DNA from: 2-02-FULL-66-14 sp037443705
GTDB lineage: Bacteria; Pseudomonadota; Gammaproteobacteria; Burkholderiales; SG8-39
Reading direction: 5' to 3'
NCBI GenBank assembly: GCA_037443705.1
Contig: JBBINV010000039.1
Location: 1-38,565, forward strand
DNA length: 38,565 nucleotides
A program made the translations under genes and the position numbers. Positions 32,850-38,565 of the stretch are shown here, piece after piece; positions within the stretch are counted from its first letter, which is position 1; each line of letters opens with the position of its first letter. The notes below the pieces were generated by a model. That model saw only the letters and a list, made by a program, of their open reading frames with translations, searched no databases and had not been told where the DNA came from.

Positions 32850-33226
32850 CCGGCACGGGTACCGCTTCGCGCCTTGCGCGGTTTCGCTTTCTTCAGGATT
32901 GATCTCGCCGCGCGCTCCAGGGGGCGCAGCTCATTCTCGACCACGCCCCAGACGATCCCGTAGTCGATGTCCCGGTACCTGCGGGCCATCCGGTCCCGCA
33001 TTCCGGCGACGTCGCGCCAAGGAATCTCCGGCGCCAGCGCGGCAAGGTCTAGCCCCTCGTCCGTCGCGTCCTTCACTGCCTGGCCTATCCGGATGAGCCG
33101 TGCGGCCACCGCGTCGCGCGCCATCGCGTTTCGGCGGAATGCCGCCTGCCCGCCGCGCGTATAGCGGCGGATCTTTCCGATCGCCTCGACGACGTCCGCG
33201 AGATGGTCGTGCGGCCGCCGGCCCAC
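32846..33226 (-). CDS. HepT-like (DUF86) toxin with altered catalytic motif
   Basis: 126 residues. The pattern (DHLADVVEAIGKIRRYT, LIRIGQAVKDATDE, IPWRDVAGMRDRMARRYRDI, DYGIVWGVVENELRPLERA) is that of HepT/DUF86 proteins, HEPN-type toxins paired with MNT nucleotidyltransferases. The family RNase motif is R-x4-6-H-x-Y. Here residues 77-84 read RDRMARRY, so the expected His at 82 is Arg (codon CGC at 32981-32983; CAC would be one base away). RNase activity is therefore probably lost. ATGA overlap with rfbC downstream; the partner gene ends 3 bases before its start. Confidence 0.82.
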   Translation of the reverse strand: MGRRPHDHLADVVEAIGKIRRYTRGGQAAFRRNAMARDAVAARLIRIGQAVKDATDEGLDLAALAPEIPWRDVAGMRDRMARRYRDIDYGIVWGVVENELRPLERAARSILKKAKPRKARSGTRAG

Positions 33227-33229
33227 CGT

Positions 33230-33694
33230 CTACACGATCCTGACCGCATCGCGCAACGCGCCGGGGCGCACGCGAGGCTTGAGGGATCGGGCGGTCACCA
33301 CGTCGACCTTTCTGCCGAGCGCTTCGCGCAGGTCGTTCTCGAGCCCGATCAGGTCGAGGAGATTGCGCCCGCGTTCCAGCTCCACCAGGAAATCGAGATC
33401 GCTGCCGGCTCGCTCCTCTCCCCTCGCCGCCGACCCGAAAAGGTGCACCGCGCGCGCACCATGCGCCGCAGCGAGCGTCCGAATCAGCGCTCGCTTGCTC
33501 ATGATCTCCGCTCGCAATCCGCGCCGACTCACGGCGCGACCGACCCCGGTTGCGCCTTCGGGACCCGAGATGACCGCGACCGGGCGGTTGTTCTTCAGGA
33601 CCAGAAGGCGCGCCGCCGGGTCGCGCGAGAGACGATCGACCACGGCGCGCGTGCGGCGCGCGAGCTCCGATACCGCTATGGTTTCCGTAGCCAT
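33230..33694 (-). CDS. Phd/YefM-like antitoxin fused to a MNT-type nucleotidyltransferase
   Basis: 154 residues in two parts. Residues 1-45 (ETIAVSELARRTRAVVDRLS, then LLVLKNNRPVAVI) match the Phd/YefM antitoxin N-terminal domain that binds operator DNA. Residues 65-154 are a minimal nucleotidyltransferase with HLFGSAARGEERAGSDLDFL: G87-S88, then D99 and D101 (G-S-x10-D-x-D), all intact. MNT antitoxins modify and silence HepT by adding nucleotides; the Phd domain would add self-repression. It stands 3 bases before the HepT gene. A promoter overlapping a 16-base palindrome lies just upstream of ATG 33694. Confidence 0.82.
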   Translation of the reverse strand: MATETIAVSELARRTRAVVDRLSRDPAARLLVLKNNRPVAVISGPEGATGVGRAVSRRGLRAEIMSKRALIRTLAAAHGARAVHLFGSAARGEERAGSDLDFLVELERGRNLLDLIGLENDLREALGRKVDVVTARSLKPRVRPGALRDAVRIV

Positions 33695-33700
33695 GCGGGC

Positions 33701-33729
33701 ATTGTCTGAAAATTTTCAGATTACGTAAA
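33701..33729 (-). promoter_or_regulatory. Promoter and 16-bp palindromic operator of the Phd-MNT/HepT module
   Basis: On the minus strand TTTACG (33729-33724), a 17-base spacer and GACAAT (33706-33701) form a moderate promoter; six bases then lead to the ATG. The spacer contains the perfect palindrome TCTGAAAATTTTCAGA (33705-33720). A bound Phd-type dimer would cover the spacer and part of the -10 box. Confidence 0.65.
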
Positions 33730-33734
33730 TGACC

Positions 33735-33765
33735 CCGGAAATCGGGCTCTGACCCCGATTCCCGG
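33735..33765. repeat. Hairpin repeat with GGGGTCA boxes after rfbA
   Basis: Twelve-base arms, with one mismatch, pair around a 7-base loop (33747-33753); the core arms AATCGGG (33740-33746) and CCCGATT (33754-33760) are perfect. GACCCCG occurs twice (33731-33737, 33751-33757). The look (GGGGTCAGAGCCCGATT on the minus strand) resembles dispersed repeats often seen near REP-associated transposases. It may also act as a terminator-like stem between rfbA and the toxin-antitoxin promoter. Confidence 0.6.
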
Positions 33766-33769
33766 CCCG

Positions 33770-34645
33770 CTAGAAAAGACGCTCTGAGAGCAGCCTCAGC
33801 AGGTACTCGCCGTAGCCGCTCTTCGCGAGCGGGCGGGCCAGCCGCTCCAGCGCCGCGGCGTCGATCCAGCCCTGGCGGAACGCGATCTCCTCGGGGCAGG
33901 CGATCTTCAGCCCCTGGCGGCGCTCGATCGTCTCGATGAAGTGCGCGGCTTCCAGCAGCGTCTCGTGGGTGCCGGTGTCCAGCCACGCAAGGCCGCGGCT
34001 CATCGGGATGACCTCCAGTTCGCCGCGCGCGAGGTACGCGCGGTTGACGTCCGTGATCTCGAGCTCGCCGCGCGCCGAGGGCCGGAGCCCCGCGGCGATC
34101 TCGAGCACGCGGTTGTCGTAGAAGTAAAGGCCCACCACGGCGTAGCGCGACTTCGGCGCGGCGGGCTTTTCCTCGATGCTCACCGCCTTTCCCGCGGCGT
34201 CGAACTCGACCACGCCGTAGCGCTCGGGGTCGGTCACGGGGTAGGCGAAGACCGTAGCGCCTTTCGCGCGCGCGGCGGCCTTCCTCAGCATCGGCGTGAG
34301 GTCGTGGCCGTAGAAGATGTTGTCCCCGAGCACGAGCGCGACCGGGTCGCGCCCCACGAACTCGCGCCCGATCACGAACGCCTGCGCGAGCCCCTTCGGC
34401 TCGGGCTGCACCGCATAGGAAAGGCGCATTCCCCAGCGCGCGCCGTCGCCGAGGAGCTGCGCGAAGCGCGGCGTGTCCTGCGGCGTGGAAATCACGAGCA
34501 CCTCTCGGATCCCCGCGAGCATGAGCGTGGAAAGGGGATAGTAGACGAGCGGCTTGTCGTACACGGGCAGGAGCTGCTTGGAGACCGCGAGCGTAGCCGG
34601 GTAAAGGCGCGTGCCCGAGCCGCCCGCGAGGATGATCCCCTTCAT
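33770..34645 (-). CDS. rfbA: Glucose-1-phosphate thymidylyltransferase
   Basis: 291 residues. GGSGTRLYP at 8-16 is the nucleotide-binding signature; SKQLLPVYDKP, LGDNIFYGHDL, IEEKPAAPKS and ITDVNRAYL are standard RmlA segments. It makes dTDP-glucose from dTTP and glucose-1-P, the first step to dTDP-L-rhamnose. ATG 34645 overlaps the rfbB stop by 4 bases (ATGA). The gene order rfbB-rfbA-[TA]-rfbC-rfbD is normal apart from the inserted module. Confidence 0.96.
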   Translation of the reverse strand: MKGIILAGGSGTRLYPATLAVSKQLLPVYDKPLVYYPLSTLMLAGIREVLVISTPQDTPRFAQLLGDGARWGMRLSYAVQPEPKGLAQAFVIGREFVGRDPVALVLGDNIFYGHDLTPMLRKAAARAKGATVFAYPVTDPERYGVVEFDAAGKAVSIEEKPAAPKSRYAVVGLYFYDNRVLEIAAGLRPSARGELEITDVNRAYLARGELEVIPMSRGLAWLDTGTHETLLEAAHFIETIERRQGLKIACPEEIAFRQGWIDAAALERLARPLAKSGYGEYLLRLLSERLF

Positions 34646-35664
34646 GCCGCGCGCCGGAGCGCGCCGGCGGTCCAGGATTCGTTCTCGAGATACCAGTTCA
34701 CGGTCTTCTCCAGGCCCGACTCGAAGCTCTCGCGCGGCGCCCAGCCGAGGCTGCGCCGGAGCTTCGATGCGTCCATCGCGTAGCGCCGGTCGTGCCCCGG
34801 GCGGTCCTTCACGAATTCGATGAGCTGCTCATGCCGCGCCGCCGCGGGCCTCAGCCGGTCCAGGAGCGCGCAAATGCCGCGCACCACGTCGATGTTGCGG
34901 CGCTCGGCGCCGCCGCCCACGTTGTAGGTTTCGCCCGCGCGCCCGCGCGCGAGCACCGCGCGGATCGCCTCGCAGTGGTCGGCCACGTAGAGCCAGTCGC
35001 GCACGTTCGCCCCGTCGCCGTACACCGGCAGCCTTCTGCCCGCGAGCGCGTTGGCGATCGTGAGCGGTATGAGCTTCTCCGGGAACTGGTACGGGCCGTA
35101 GTTGTTCGAGCAGTTGGTCGTCACGACCGGCAGCCCGTAGGTGTGGTGATAGGCGCGCGCGAGGTGATCGGCGCCGGCCTTCGACGCGCTGTACGGGCTG
35201 TTCGGCGCGTAGGGCGAGCTTTCCGTGAACGCGGGATCGTCGGGCCCGAGCGAGCCGTACACTTCGTCGGTGGACACATGGAGGAACCGGAAGCTCTCCC
35301 GCTCCGCGCCTTCCAGCCTTTCCCAGTAAGCCCGCGCCTCCTCCAGGAGCGAGAACGTCCCTACCACGTTCGTCCGGACGAACTCGGCCGGGCCGGCGAT
35401 CGAGCGGTCGACGTGGCTCTCGGCGGCGAAATGCACGATGGCGCGCGGCCGGTGCGCGGCGAGGAGCTCGCGCACGAGCGCCCGGTCGCAGATGTCGCCC
35501 TTTACGAATACGTGGCGCGCATCGCCCGCGAGCGGATCGAGGCTGGCGAGGTTGCCCGCGTAGGTGAGCTTGTCCAGGTTGAGGATCGGCTCTCCGGTCG
35601 AGCGAAGCGTCGAATGTACGAAGTTCGCGCCGATGAAACCCGCGCCGCCGGTGACGAGGAGCAT
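34642..35664 (-). CDS. rfbB: dTDP-glucose 4,6-dehydratase
   Basis: 340 residues, extended SDR. TGGAGFIGANFV is the NAD loop at the N-terminus. HFAAESHVDRSIAGP, HVSTDEVYGSLG and YSASKAGAD (Tyr/Lys) are RmlB hallmarks. TNCSNNYGPYQFPEKLIPL and the DWLYVADHC segment follow. ATG 35664 has GAGGG close upstream, and 3 bases separate it from the stop of the decayed AbiEii-like frame. Normal length and intact motifs. Confidence 0.96.
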   Translation of the reverse strand: MLLVTGGAGFIGANFVHSTLRSTGEPILNLDKLTYAGNLASLDPLAGDARHVFVKGDICDRALVRELLAAHRPRAIVHFAAESHVDRSIAGPAEFVRTNVVGTFSLLEEARAYWERLEGAERESFRFLHVSTDEVYGSLGPDDPAFTESSPYAPNSPYSASKAGADHLARAYHHTYGLPVVTTNCSNNYGPYQFPEKLIPLTIANALAGRRLPVYGDGANVRDWLYVADHCEAIRAVLARGRAGETYNVGGGAERRNIDVVRGICALLDRLRPAAARHEQLIEFVKDRPGHDRRYAMDASKLRRSLGWAPRESFESGLEKTVNWYLENESWTAGALRRAA

Positions 35665-35667
35665 CCC

Positions 35668-35904
35668 TCAAGCCCCCTTTTCCACGCAAGCGCGCGGCCG
35701 CCTCACCCGCTCGAGCGTCTCCGGCGTCTCGCGCAGCGCGCCGCCAAGCGCCACGTCAATCGGGATCCCCGCGGAGCTTTCACTCAGGATGACGTGCGGT
35801 TCGCCCCGGCGTCGTAACGCCACGGCACCGATGAAGCAGAATTTTTCCCCGGCGCGGCCCGAAAACTCCTGGATTTCCCGCGCCGCCAGGGAGACCGGCA
35901 TCAT
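35668..35904 (-). pseudogene. Shortened AbiEii-like nucleotidyltransferase remnant
   Basis: 78 codons. EKFCFIGAVALRRRGEPHV is like the first strand of AbiEii/AbiGii-type nucleotidyltransferases, where a DVDL-type metal motif and a long domain should follow. Instead the frame goes straight to ILSESSAGIPIDVALGGALR, which looks like a later part ('hhxxxxGhPIDhxLG') and then a short tail. The catalytic Asp pair after the first strand is missing. This fits an internal in-frame deletion, so it is probably inactive. Its ATG overlaps the stop of the small gene before it (ATGA). The family match is from motif memory. Confidence 0.55.
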
Positions 35905-36041
35905 GGCTTGCGGTGGAGCCTCTCGAACCAGCGCTGCCGCTCCGCGAGTCCGGGCCCCTCGCGCTGCGGCACTTCGAACGGACAGGGACCGGTCTCGCGC
36001 CAGGTCTCGATCCATTGCCGTATGCGCGCTTCCTGGCTCAT
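35901..36041 (-). CDS. Small protein paired with the AbiEii-like remnant (possible antitoxin remnant)
   Basis: 46 residues: it begins MSQEARIRQWIETWRETGP and ends QRWFERLHRKP. Small proteins with a similar 'IxxWIxTWxxxGP' start commonly sit before nucleotidyltransferases of this kind, and full ones are longer (about 70-90 residues), so this one may have lost its middle. It overlaps the wbpM-like stop (ATGA) upstream and the next frame (ATGA) downstream, so three frames are chained. A TATAAT lies 11 bases before its ATG, inside the end of the wbpM-like gene. Confidence 0.5.
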   Translation of the reverse strand: MSQEARIRQWIETWRETGPCPFEVPQREGPGLAERQRWFERLHRKP

Positions 36042-37864
36042 GGGACCGGCCGATTATATTCGGGAATCCAGCGCTTCAGCCGCTCGCGCACCGCCGCCGC
36101 GCGCGTGTCGCCGGGCTCGCGGATCCAGGCTTCCACCTCCTGCGGGAGCGAGCCGTTCCCGAGCGCGCGCGCCCTTGCGACGCGCAGCTTCGGGTGAGGC
36201 GTGGCGAGCGTTTGCTCGAGGTCGGCGAGCACTTCCTCGTAGAGTTTCTCGCCCGGCCGAAGCCCCGTGTACTCGATGCGGATATCGTGCTCGCCGAATC
36301 CGGAGAGGCGGATCAGCTGCTTCGCGAGATCGGCGATGCGCACCGGCTCGCCCATGTCGAGCACGTAGATCTCTCCGCCGCGGCCCATCATCGCCGCCTG
36401 CAGCACGAGCTGCGCGGCTTCCGGGATCGACATGAAGTAGCGCCTGATCTCGGGATGCGTCACGGTGACGGGCCCGCCGCGCCGGATCTGCTCGCGAAAC
36501 CGCGGGATGACGCTGCCCGCCGAGCCGAGGACGTTGCCGAAGCGCACGATCACCAGCTCGGTGCCGCTACCGCCCTGCAGGGCCTGGCACAGCATCTCCG
36601 CGAGGCGCTTGGAGGCGCCCATGACGTTCGCCGGGTTCACCGCCTTGTCGGTGGAGACGAGCACGTACTTGCGCACGCCCGCGGCCTGCGCGGCGCGCGC
36701 GGTGACGAGCGTGGAGAGCGCGTTGTTCTCGACCGCGGCGAATGCGTTGCCGTTCTCCATCAGCGGCACGTGCTTGTAGGCGGCGGCGTGGAACACGATC
36801 TGCGGCGCGAAGCGCTCGAGCGTCTCGCGCACGCGCGCCTCGTCCTTCGCGTCGCCGATCACCGCCTCGACCGGGATATCGGGACGAAGATCGCGGAATT
36901 CCTGTTCGATCGCGTAGAGCGCGAATTCGGAAAGCTCGTAGAGGACGATCCGCGCCGGCGCGAAGCGCGCGATCTGGCGGCACAGCTCGGATCCGATCGA
37001 GCCGCCCGCCCCGGTCACGAGCAACGTGCGGCCCGTGAGGAAGCCCTGCAGGCCGGCGTCGTCGAGCCGCACCGGATCGCGCCCGAGCAGGTCGTCGAGC
37101 TCGATCGGCCGAAGCTGCGAGACGCTCACCCGCCCGCCCACGATGTCGGCGTAAGCCGGCACGGTCATCACGCGCAGACCCGCCGTGTCGCACAGCTCCA
37201 CCGCGCGCTTGCGTGCCGCGTGCGTCGCGCCCGGCATTGCGATCACCGCGAGCGTGACTCCGGTTCGCGCCGCGATGTCGGCCACGCGCGCGATCGGCCC
37301 GAGAACCTTCACGCCCTGGATCTCGCCGCCCTGCTTGCGCGGCTCGTCGTCGAGGAGTCCCACCACGCGCCAGCGGCTGCTGTTGTCGAGCTCGCGGATG
37401 AGCGTCGCGCCCGCGGCGCCCGCGCCGAGCACGAGCACCGGCTCGGCCTCCGGGTGGCGAACCACGCGCAGCAGCCGCCCCTCCTTCCACGCGCGGTAGA
37501 GCAGCCGGCTGCCGCTCATCGCGCCCGCGAGAAGCAGCGGCGCGAGCAGGTACACCGAGCGCGGCACGGGCCGCGCGGGAGGAAGGAGCGCGAACAGCGC
37601 CGGCACCGCGAGCGCAGCCACCACCGCCGCGGCGAGGATGCGCTGCAGGTCCGGCAGGCTCGCGTAGCGCCACAGCCCCCGGTACAGCCCGAGCCGCCAG
37701 AACACGAGCGCGTGCACCGCGACCGTCCAGGGCACGGTTGCGAGCGCGAGCGCGACGTACTCGCGGGGAACTTCCAGGTTGAACCGCAGCCAGAAGGCCA
37801 CGATCCACGCGAGCGCCGACGCGCTCAGGTCGTGCGCCAGGGCGAGCAGCGCGCGCGGGTTCAC
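36038..37864 (-). CDS. wbpM: WbpM/FlaA1-like UDP-N-acetylhexosamine 4,6-dehydratase (polysaccharide epimerase)
   Basis: 608 residues. Four hydrophobic helices fill roughly the first 130 residues (LSASALAWIVAFWLRF and following). A first Rossmann-like domain has VLVLGAGAAGATLIREL. The catalytic SDR domain has VTGAGGSIGSELCRQIARF, FHAAAYKHVPLMENG and VSTDKAVNPANVMGASKR, where Met replaces the usual Tyr as in WbpM. It would convert UDP-GlcNAc to a 4-keto-6-deoxy sugar, the route to QuiNAc or FucNAc. GTG 37864 overlaps the next gene's stop (GTGA). The frame further upstream is only a shadow of that gene. Confidence 0.9.
   Translation of the reverse strand: MNPRALLALAHDLSASALAWIVAFWLRFNLEVPREYVALALATVPWTVAVHALVFWRLGLYRGLWRYASLPDLQRILAAAVVAALAVPALFALLPPARPVPRSVYLLAPLLLAGAMSGSRLLYRAWKEGRLLRVVRHPEAEPVLVLGAGAAGATLIRELDNSSRWRVVGLLDDEPRKQGGEIQGVKVLGPIARVADIAARTGVTLAVIAMPGATHAARKRAVELCDTAGLRVMTVPAYADIVGGRVSVSQLRPIELDDLLGRDPVRLDDAGLQGFLTGRTLLVTGAGGSIGSELCRQIARFAPARIVLYELSEFALYAIEQEFRDLRPDIPVEAVIGDAKDEARVRETLERFAPQIVFHAAAYKHVPLMENGNAFAAVENNALSTLVTARAAQAAGVRKYVLVSTDKAVNPANVMGASKRLAEMLCQALQGGSGTELVIVRFGNVLGSAGSVIPRFREQIRRGGPVTVTHPEIRRYFMSIPEAAQLVLQAAMMGRGGEIYVLDMGEPVRIADLAKQLIRLSGFGEHDIRIEYTGLRPGEKLYEEVLADLEQTLATPHPKLRVARARALGNGSLPQEVEAWIREPGDTRAAAVRERLKRWIPEYNRPVP
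36053..36058 (-). promoter_or_regulatory. TATAAT -10 box before the small gene at 36041
   Basis: TATAAT on the minus strand followed by 11 bases (CGGCCGGTCCC) and ATG. The GT9 gene at the left end has TATAAT, 11 bases (CGGCGCCTCCC) and ATG, agreeing at 8 of 11 spacer positions. No good -35 box is visible. It may give the rfb half of the locus a promoter of its own. Confidence 0.4.
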
Positions 37865-38565
37865 GCCGCCTCGCCGGAATCGCGCGCGTGCCGCTTCCAG
37901 CGCGCGTCGACCCAAAGCGCGATCGCGCCCAGCACCGCCGCCGCGGCGGCGAGCGAGAGCGCTTGCGCCGGCACGCTCGCTTCCCGTGCGCCCAGGGCCA
38001 GGCCGCCGCATCCCGCCATCGCCGCGTACTCGATGTACGCGGTGCCGCGATGCCCCAGGCCCGAGCGCACGAGGCGCTGGTAGTAGTGATCGCGGTGCGC
38101 GCGCCAGAGGCGCTCGCGGCGAAATGCGCGCTTCAGGAGCGTGAGCGTCGCGTCGCACACGAACGGCGCGAACACGAGCACCGGGAACCACAGCGGCCAG
38201 GCGCCGTCGCGCCAGCCGAGCACGCCGAGCGCGCCGGCGAGAAATCCGAGCGGCACCGATCCGACGTCGCCCATGAAGATGCGCGCGGGATGGAAATTGA
38301 GCAGGACGAAGGCCGCGCTCGCCGCGGCGAGCGCGGCGCTCGCCGCGGCGAGCGCGGCGTGCCCCGAGGCCTGCGCCGCCGCGCCATAGACGCCGAAGCC
38401 GATCACCGCCATGCCGCCGGCCAGCCCGTCCGAGCCGTCCATGAAGTTGTAGAGGTTCGCGTACCACGCGATCGCGACCACGAGCGGCACGTAGACGGGA
38501 AGGTCGCGCACGCCGAGCTCGAGCGCGAGGAACGCGGCGGCGGCGGCCAGGTGCGCCGCGAGCCG
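37861..38565 (-). CDS. wbpL: WbpL/WecA-like undecaprenyl-phosphate sugar-1-phosphate transferase, 3' part
   Basis: The frame is open to the right window edge, so the N-terminus is missing. NFMDGSDGLAGG, HPARIFMGDVGSVPLGF and HRDHYYQRL are the metal and nucleotide-sugar motifs of the MraY/WecA family, with hydrophobic helices between. It would start the repeat unit by moving a HexNAc-6-deoxy-1-P (for example FucNAc or QuiNAc) onto undecaprenyl phosphate, matching the WbpM-like neighbour. An Ala-rich duplicated helix segment encoded at 38312-38353 is a small tandem repeat. Confidence 0.9.
   Translation of the reverse strand, partial: RLAAHLAAAAAFLALELGVRDLPVYVPLVVAIAWYANLYNFMDGSDGLAGGMAVIGFGVYGAAAQASGHAALAAASAALAAASAAFVLLNFHPARIFMGDVGSVPLGFLAGALGVLGWRDGAWPLWFPVLVFAPFVCDATLTLLKRAFRRERLWRAHRDHYYQRLVRSGLGHRGTAYIEYAAMAGCGGLALGAREASVPAQALSLAAAAAVLGAIALWVDARWKRHARDSGEAA
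38312..38353. repeat. 21-bp tandem duplication inside the wbpL-like gene
   Basis: Two copies of a 21-base unit (38312-38332 and 38333-38353) differ at one base and are followed by the start of a third. In frame they encode repeated ALAAASA in a hydrophobic, Ala-rich helix. Being a multiple of three, length changes would keep the frame. Confidence 0.75.

Noticed and set aside
35564..38083. Plus-strand open frame of 839 codons opposite the wbpM-like gene
   Set aside because: Low-complexity His/Arg/Glu-rich translation, antisense to a well-supported gene.
38312..38353. Tandem repeat as a phase-variation switch
   Set aside because: The unit is 21 bases, so copy changes keep the frame; it more likely reflects an Ala-rich helix duplication.
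1..38565. CRISPR arrays, tRNA or rRNA genes, complete insertion sequences
   Set aside because: No repeat-spacer pattern, cloverleaf-like or rRNA sequence, or transposase frame was recognised anywhere in the window.

Overview
The window is a GC-rich stretch of a Gram-negative, probably betaproteobacterial, chromosome or metagenomic scaffold (one 19-base N gap at 21402-21420). The lineage is inferred from codon use, the EPS-type MarR regulator and the Wbp-type sugar genes; no rRNA or other marker fixes it. Nearly all of it is one surface-polysaccharide (O-antigen or capsule-like) biosynthesis locus, packed with 4-base start/stop overlaps.

Layout: (1) 1-571, minus: 5' part of a family-9 (heptosyltransferase-like) glycosyltransferase. 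(2) 597-7241, plus: GDP-mannose branch (gmd, manC), two glycosyltransferases and an APS kinase (cysC), interrupted by an AbrB/VapC pair, a HicAB pair and a deleted ATPase remnant. (3) 7193-27522, minus: a long operon-like run headed by a MarR-type EPS regulator with a clear promoter and operator. It holds wbpE, an epimerase, a DegT aminotransferase, two AsnB-type amidotransferases, a gapped dehydrogenase-like gene, two LpxD-like acyltransferases, four glycosyltransferases, a Wzx flippase, a deacetylase-like protein, an epimerase, and a small acyl module (ACP, KAS III-like enzyme, unknown 197-residue protein). (4) 27781-30780, minus: wbpD, wbpB and wbpA, which with wbpE make UDP-diacetamido-uronic acid. 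(5) 30836-36041, minus: rfbD, rfbC, rfbA and rfbB (dTDP-L-rhamnose) interleaved with VapBC, a Phd-nucleotidyltransferase fusion/HepT pair and a decayed AbiEii-like pair. (6) 36038-38565, minus: a WbpM/FlaA1-like dehydratase and the start of a WbpL/WecA-like initiating transferase. No polymerase (Wzy), chain-length regulator or ABC exporter is visible.

Together the genes predict a repeat unit started on undecaprenyl phosphate by the WbpL-like enzyme. It would contain rhamnose, a diacetamido-uronic acid (possibly amidated by AsnB) and a GDP-mannose-derived 6-deoxy or amino sugar. One or two amino sugars may be N-acylated from a dedicated ACP by the LpxD-like enzymes. The most unusual points are the acyl/amide module with its mirrored asnB-lpxD-GT order, toxin-antitoxin modules in several states of decay at gene junctions, a toxin start codon apparently removed by a change silent in the antitoxin, a HepT toxin lacking its catalytic His, and -10 boxes six bases from the start codon, suggesting leaderless mRNAs.
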